In this document: in pieces, positions 62,707 to 64,000 of the stretch
Numbering within the stretch: the stretch's first letter is position 1
How the letters are laid out: every line of letters starts with the position of its first letter
Origin: Burkholderia cepacia
GTDB lineage: Bacteria > Pseudomonadota > Gammaproteobacteria > Burkholderiales > Burkholderiaceae
Assembly (NCBI RefSeq): GCF_001718835.1
Contig: NZ_CP013444.1
Span: 2,418,001-2,482,000 of the forward strand
Reading direction: 5' to 3'
Length of the DNA: 64,000 nt
The notes under the pieces: generated by a model
The model's database searches: none
The model's input: the letters and a program-made list of their open reading frames with translations, nothing else
What the model was told of the DNA's origin: nothing
Translations under genes and position numbers: made by a program

Positions 62707-64000
62707 ATGCTGTTGATCGATGGATTGGGACTGGGCGTCAACTGGCAGCGCTTCCTGTCGGAAACGCTGAATCCTGTCGTCGCGCCCCCGCCCCCGCCGC
62801 CACCGCCGAAACAGGACGATCCGGCAGCCGGCCCCGCGAACCCGGTCATCGCCCCGCCGATTCCCGTCAACGCGTCGGTGTTCACCGATCCGTCGAAGCC
62901 GACCAACGCGGAGATCGCCGACGCGACGTCGCTGATGCGGCGCATGGTCGCGCAATACACGGCGCCGCCGCCCGACATCACCGTCGAGAACAAGACGACG
63001 CAAGCAGTACGGCAGGCAATCCAGGACGCGCAGACGAAGTACGACGACGCATCGACAGCGCTGCAGGGCGCGCAGAACGTGCTGCACGTGGTCAACCGCG
63101 ATCCCGAATCGACGCCCGACGCCCGCAAGGCCGCGCAGGCCGATTATGCGAAAGCGCGTACGGCGGCCGACTCCGCCCAGCGCGAACTGAACGTGACGAC
63201 CGACGCCGGCTACACGATCCTGTACCAGGAACAGGCCGACGCGGACAAGCCGTCAGGCATCCAGATCGACGACGACGGCAACGTGACGAACCCGGGCGAC
63301 GCGCAGAACGCGGCCAACGACAAGCTCAAGACGCTGCAGGCCACGTTTCCCGACCACGCGAACGACCCGAAGTGGGTACCGAAGCCGGGTGACTGCAAGA
63401 CCCCTGAGCAATCGAAGCTTTACGACGACTGGCGAAGCGCCGACGCGCACGCGGCCGCCGGTACCGCGAAATACTTTGCGGATCTGTCGAACGCGTACCT
63501 CGCCCGTACGCAGCTCCAGTCGTACCTCGTCGCCCCCGACTACAAGGCGGCACTCGACGCAGGCATCGGCCAGCTGAACACCGCGTTGGCGGAGCAGAAA
63601 CTGCAGGTGAACCTGCCGGAGGCCCCCGAATCGGTGGACGCCGCGCAAAAGGCCGTCACGGCCGCGGCGAAATCGGCGAACAGCACGAACGCGGCGGTCG
63701 CCGCGGCCAACGACGCCATCGCGCTCGCGCAGGCGCAGCAGAAATTCGACGTGGTCGCTGGCAAGCAGGGAACGGTGATCGTCGCGCCGAACTCGGTATC
63801 GGACGCGAACGCCGCGCTCAAGCGCGCGCAGACGGCCGCGAACACGAGCGGCGGCTATCTGCAGATGCTCGCCGCGCAGCAACAGGTCGACCAGGCACAG
63901 AACGACTGCACGGCCGCCCAGCAGGCGTCCGACAAGTGGCACAAGGACAACCCGCAGCCGCCGCACCTGCCGCCCGTCGACGCGAAGGTCGATCTCGATC
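62707..64000 (+). CDS. Large open-ended coiled-coil protein, type III locus
   Basis: The frame from ATG 62707 stays open to the window end (431 complete codons). It has a short LLIDGLGLGVNWQRFLSETL start and a proline run (PPPPPPPPK), followed by long alanine-rich helical stretches with many A-Q-x-x-(L/V) heptads, for example AQTKYDDASTALQGAQNVLH. The style resembles secreted effector or filament-like proteins, and its position behind the secretion genes makes it a candidate substrate. No signal peptide or known domain was recognised. The C-terminus is beyond the window. Confidence 0.6.
   Translation, partial: MLLIDGLGLGVNWQRFLSETLNPVVAPPPPPPPPKQDDPAAGPANPVIAPPIPVNASVFTDPSKPTNAEIADATSLMRRMVAQYTAPPPDITVENKTTQAVRQAIQDAQTKYDDASTALQGAQNVLHVVNRDPESTPDARKAAQADYAKARTAADSAQRELNVTTDAGYTILYQEQADADKPSGIQIDDDGNVTNPGDAQNAANDKLKTLQATFPDHANDPKWVPKPGDCKTPEQSKLYDDWRSADAHAAAGTAKYFADLSNAYLARTQLQSYLVAPDYKAALDAGIGQLNTALAEQKLQVNLPEAPESVDAAQKAVTAAAKSANSTNAAVAAANDAIALAQAQQKFDVVAGKQGTVIVAPNSVSDANAALKRAQTAANTSGGYLQMLAAQQQVDQAQNDCTAAQQASDKWHKDNPQPPHLPPVDAKVDLD

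Overview
The window looks like a secondary-chromosome segment of a Burkholderia, most likely the B. cepacia complex. This is inferred from the very high GC of the coding DNA, frequent GTG starts, and the gene mix: creBCD, an HAE1 RND pump, T6SS vgrG/PAAR modules, and a Bcc-type type III secretion locus. Nothing here fixes the species. No rRNA, tRNA, CRISPR array or transposase was seen.

1-14.8 kb: the left edge holds a low-GC tail of a polymorphic-toxin-like gene and the start of an Imm26-like immunity gene. Metabolic and regulatory genes follow: an SDR, an RtcB-family ligase with a frameshift, an NAD-dependent epimerase divergent from a LysR regulator, two small conserved proteins, and the creB-creC-creD block with an 11-bp-phased array of CreB-type half-sites before creD. 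Then come a second SDR, a DapB-like reductase, a moaF-SDR pair, an AraC regulator and a DMT exporter.

15-22.8 kb: an aspartate carbamoyltransferase carries an N-terminal helix-turn-helix extension, and its promoter holds a perfect operator-like palindrome with a second copy inside the gene at the domain junction. A small secreted repeat protein and a FitAB/VapBC-type toxin-antitoxin pair precede an iron-uptake operon (TonB receptor, Sel1 protein, PiuC-type dioxygenase). A second antitoxin-PIN pair follows.

22.8-43.9 kb: a low-GC patch holds a decayed PAAR gene and a small membrane protein. The PAAR patch and the neighbouring ACT-domain gene lie between two copies of a 22-bp direct repeat. 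Beyond are a VanX-like peptidase, a MobA-like transferase, a chemotaxis receptor, a NarL-type regulator, a patatin-like lipase, and a TetR-controlled tripartite RND pump with the permease gene first. Acetate transport (satP) and acetyl-CoA synthetase (acs) are followed by a MerR/TipAS/methyltransferase fusion and a GFA-family protein.

43.9-53.5 kb: a T6SS effector island on the minus strand, read vgrG, then a pretoxin-type effector, then three tandem Imm71/72-like immunity genes. The immunity copies share near-identical ends and have divergent centres, and the last copy is truncated. A sialidase-fold (BNR) protein with its own terminator lies just upstream of vgrG.

53.7-64 kb: an AraC regulator divergent from a two-subunit molybdenum hydroxylase, with two 13-bp direct repeats 21 bp apart between them; a Fic protein; then the edge of a type III secretion locus (receiverless winged-helix regulator, hrcQ, hrcR, lytic transglycosylase, and a large open-ended coiled-coil gene).
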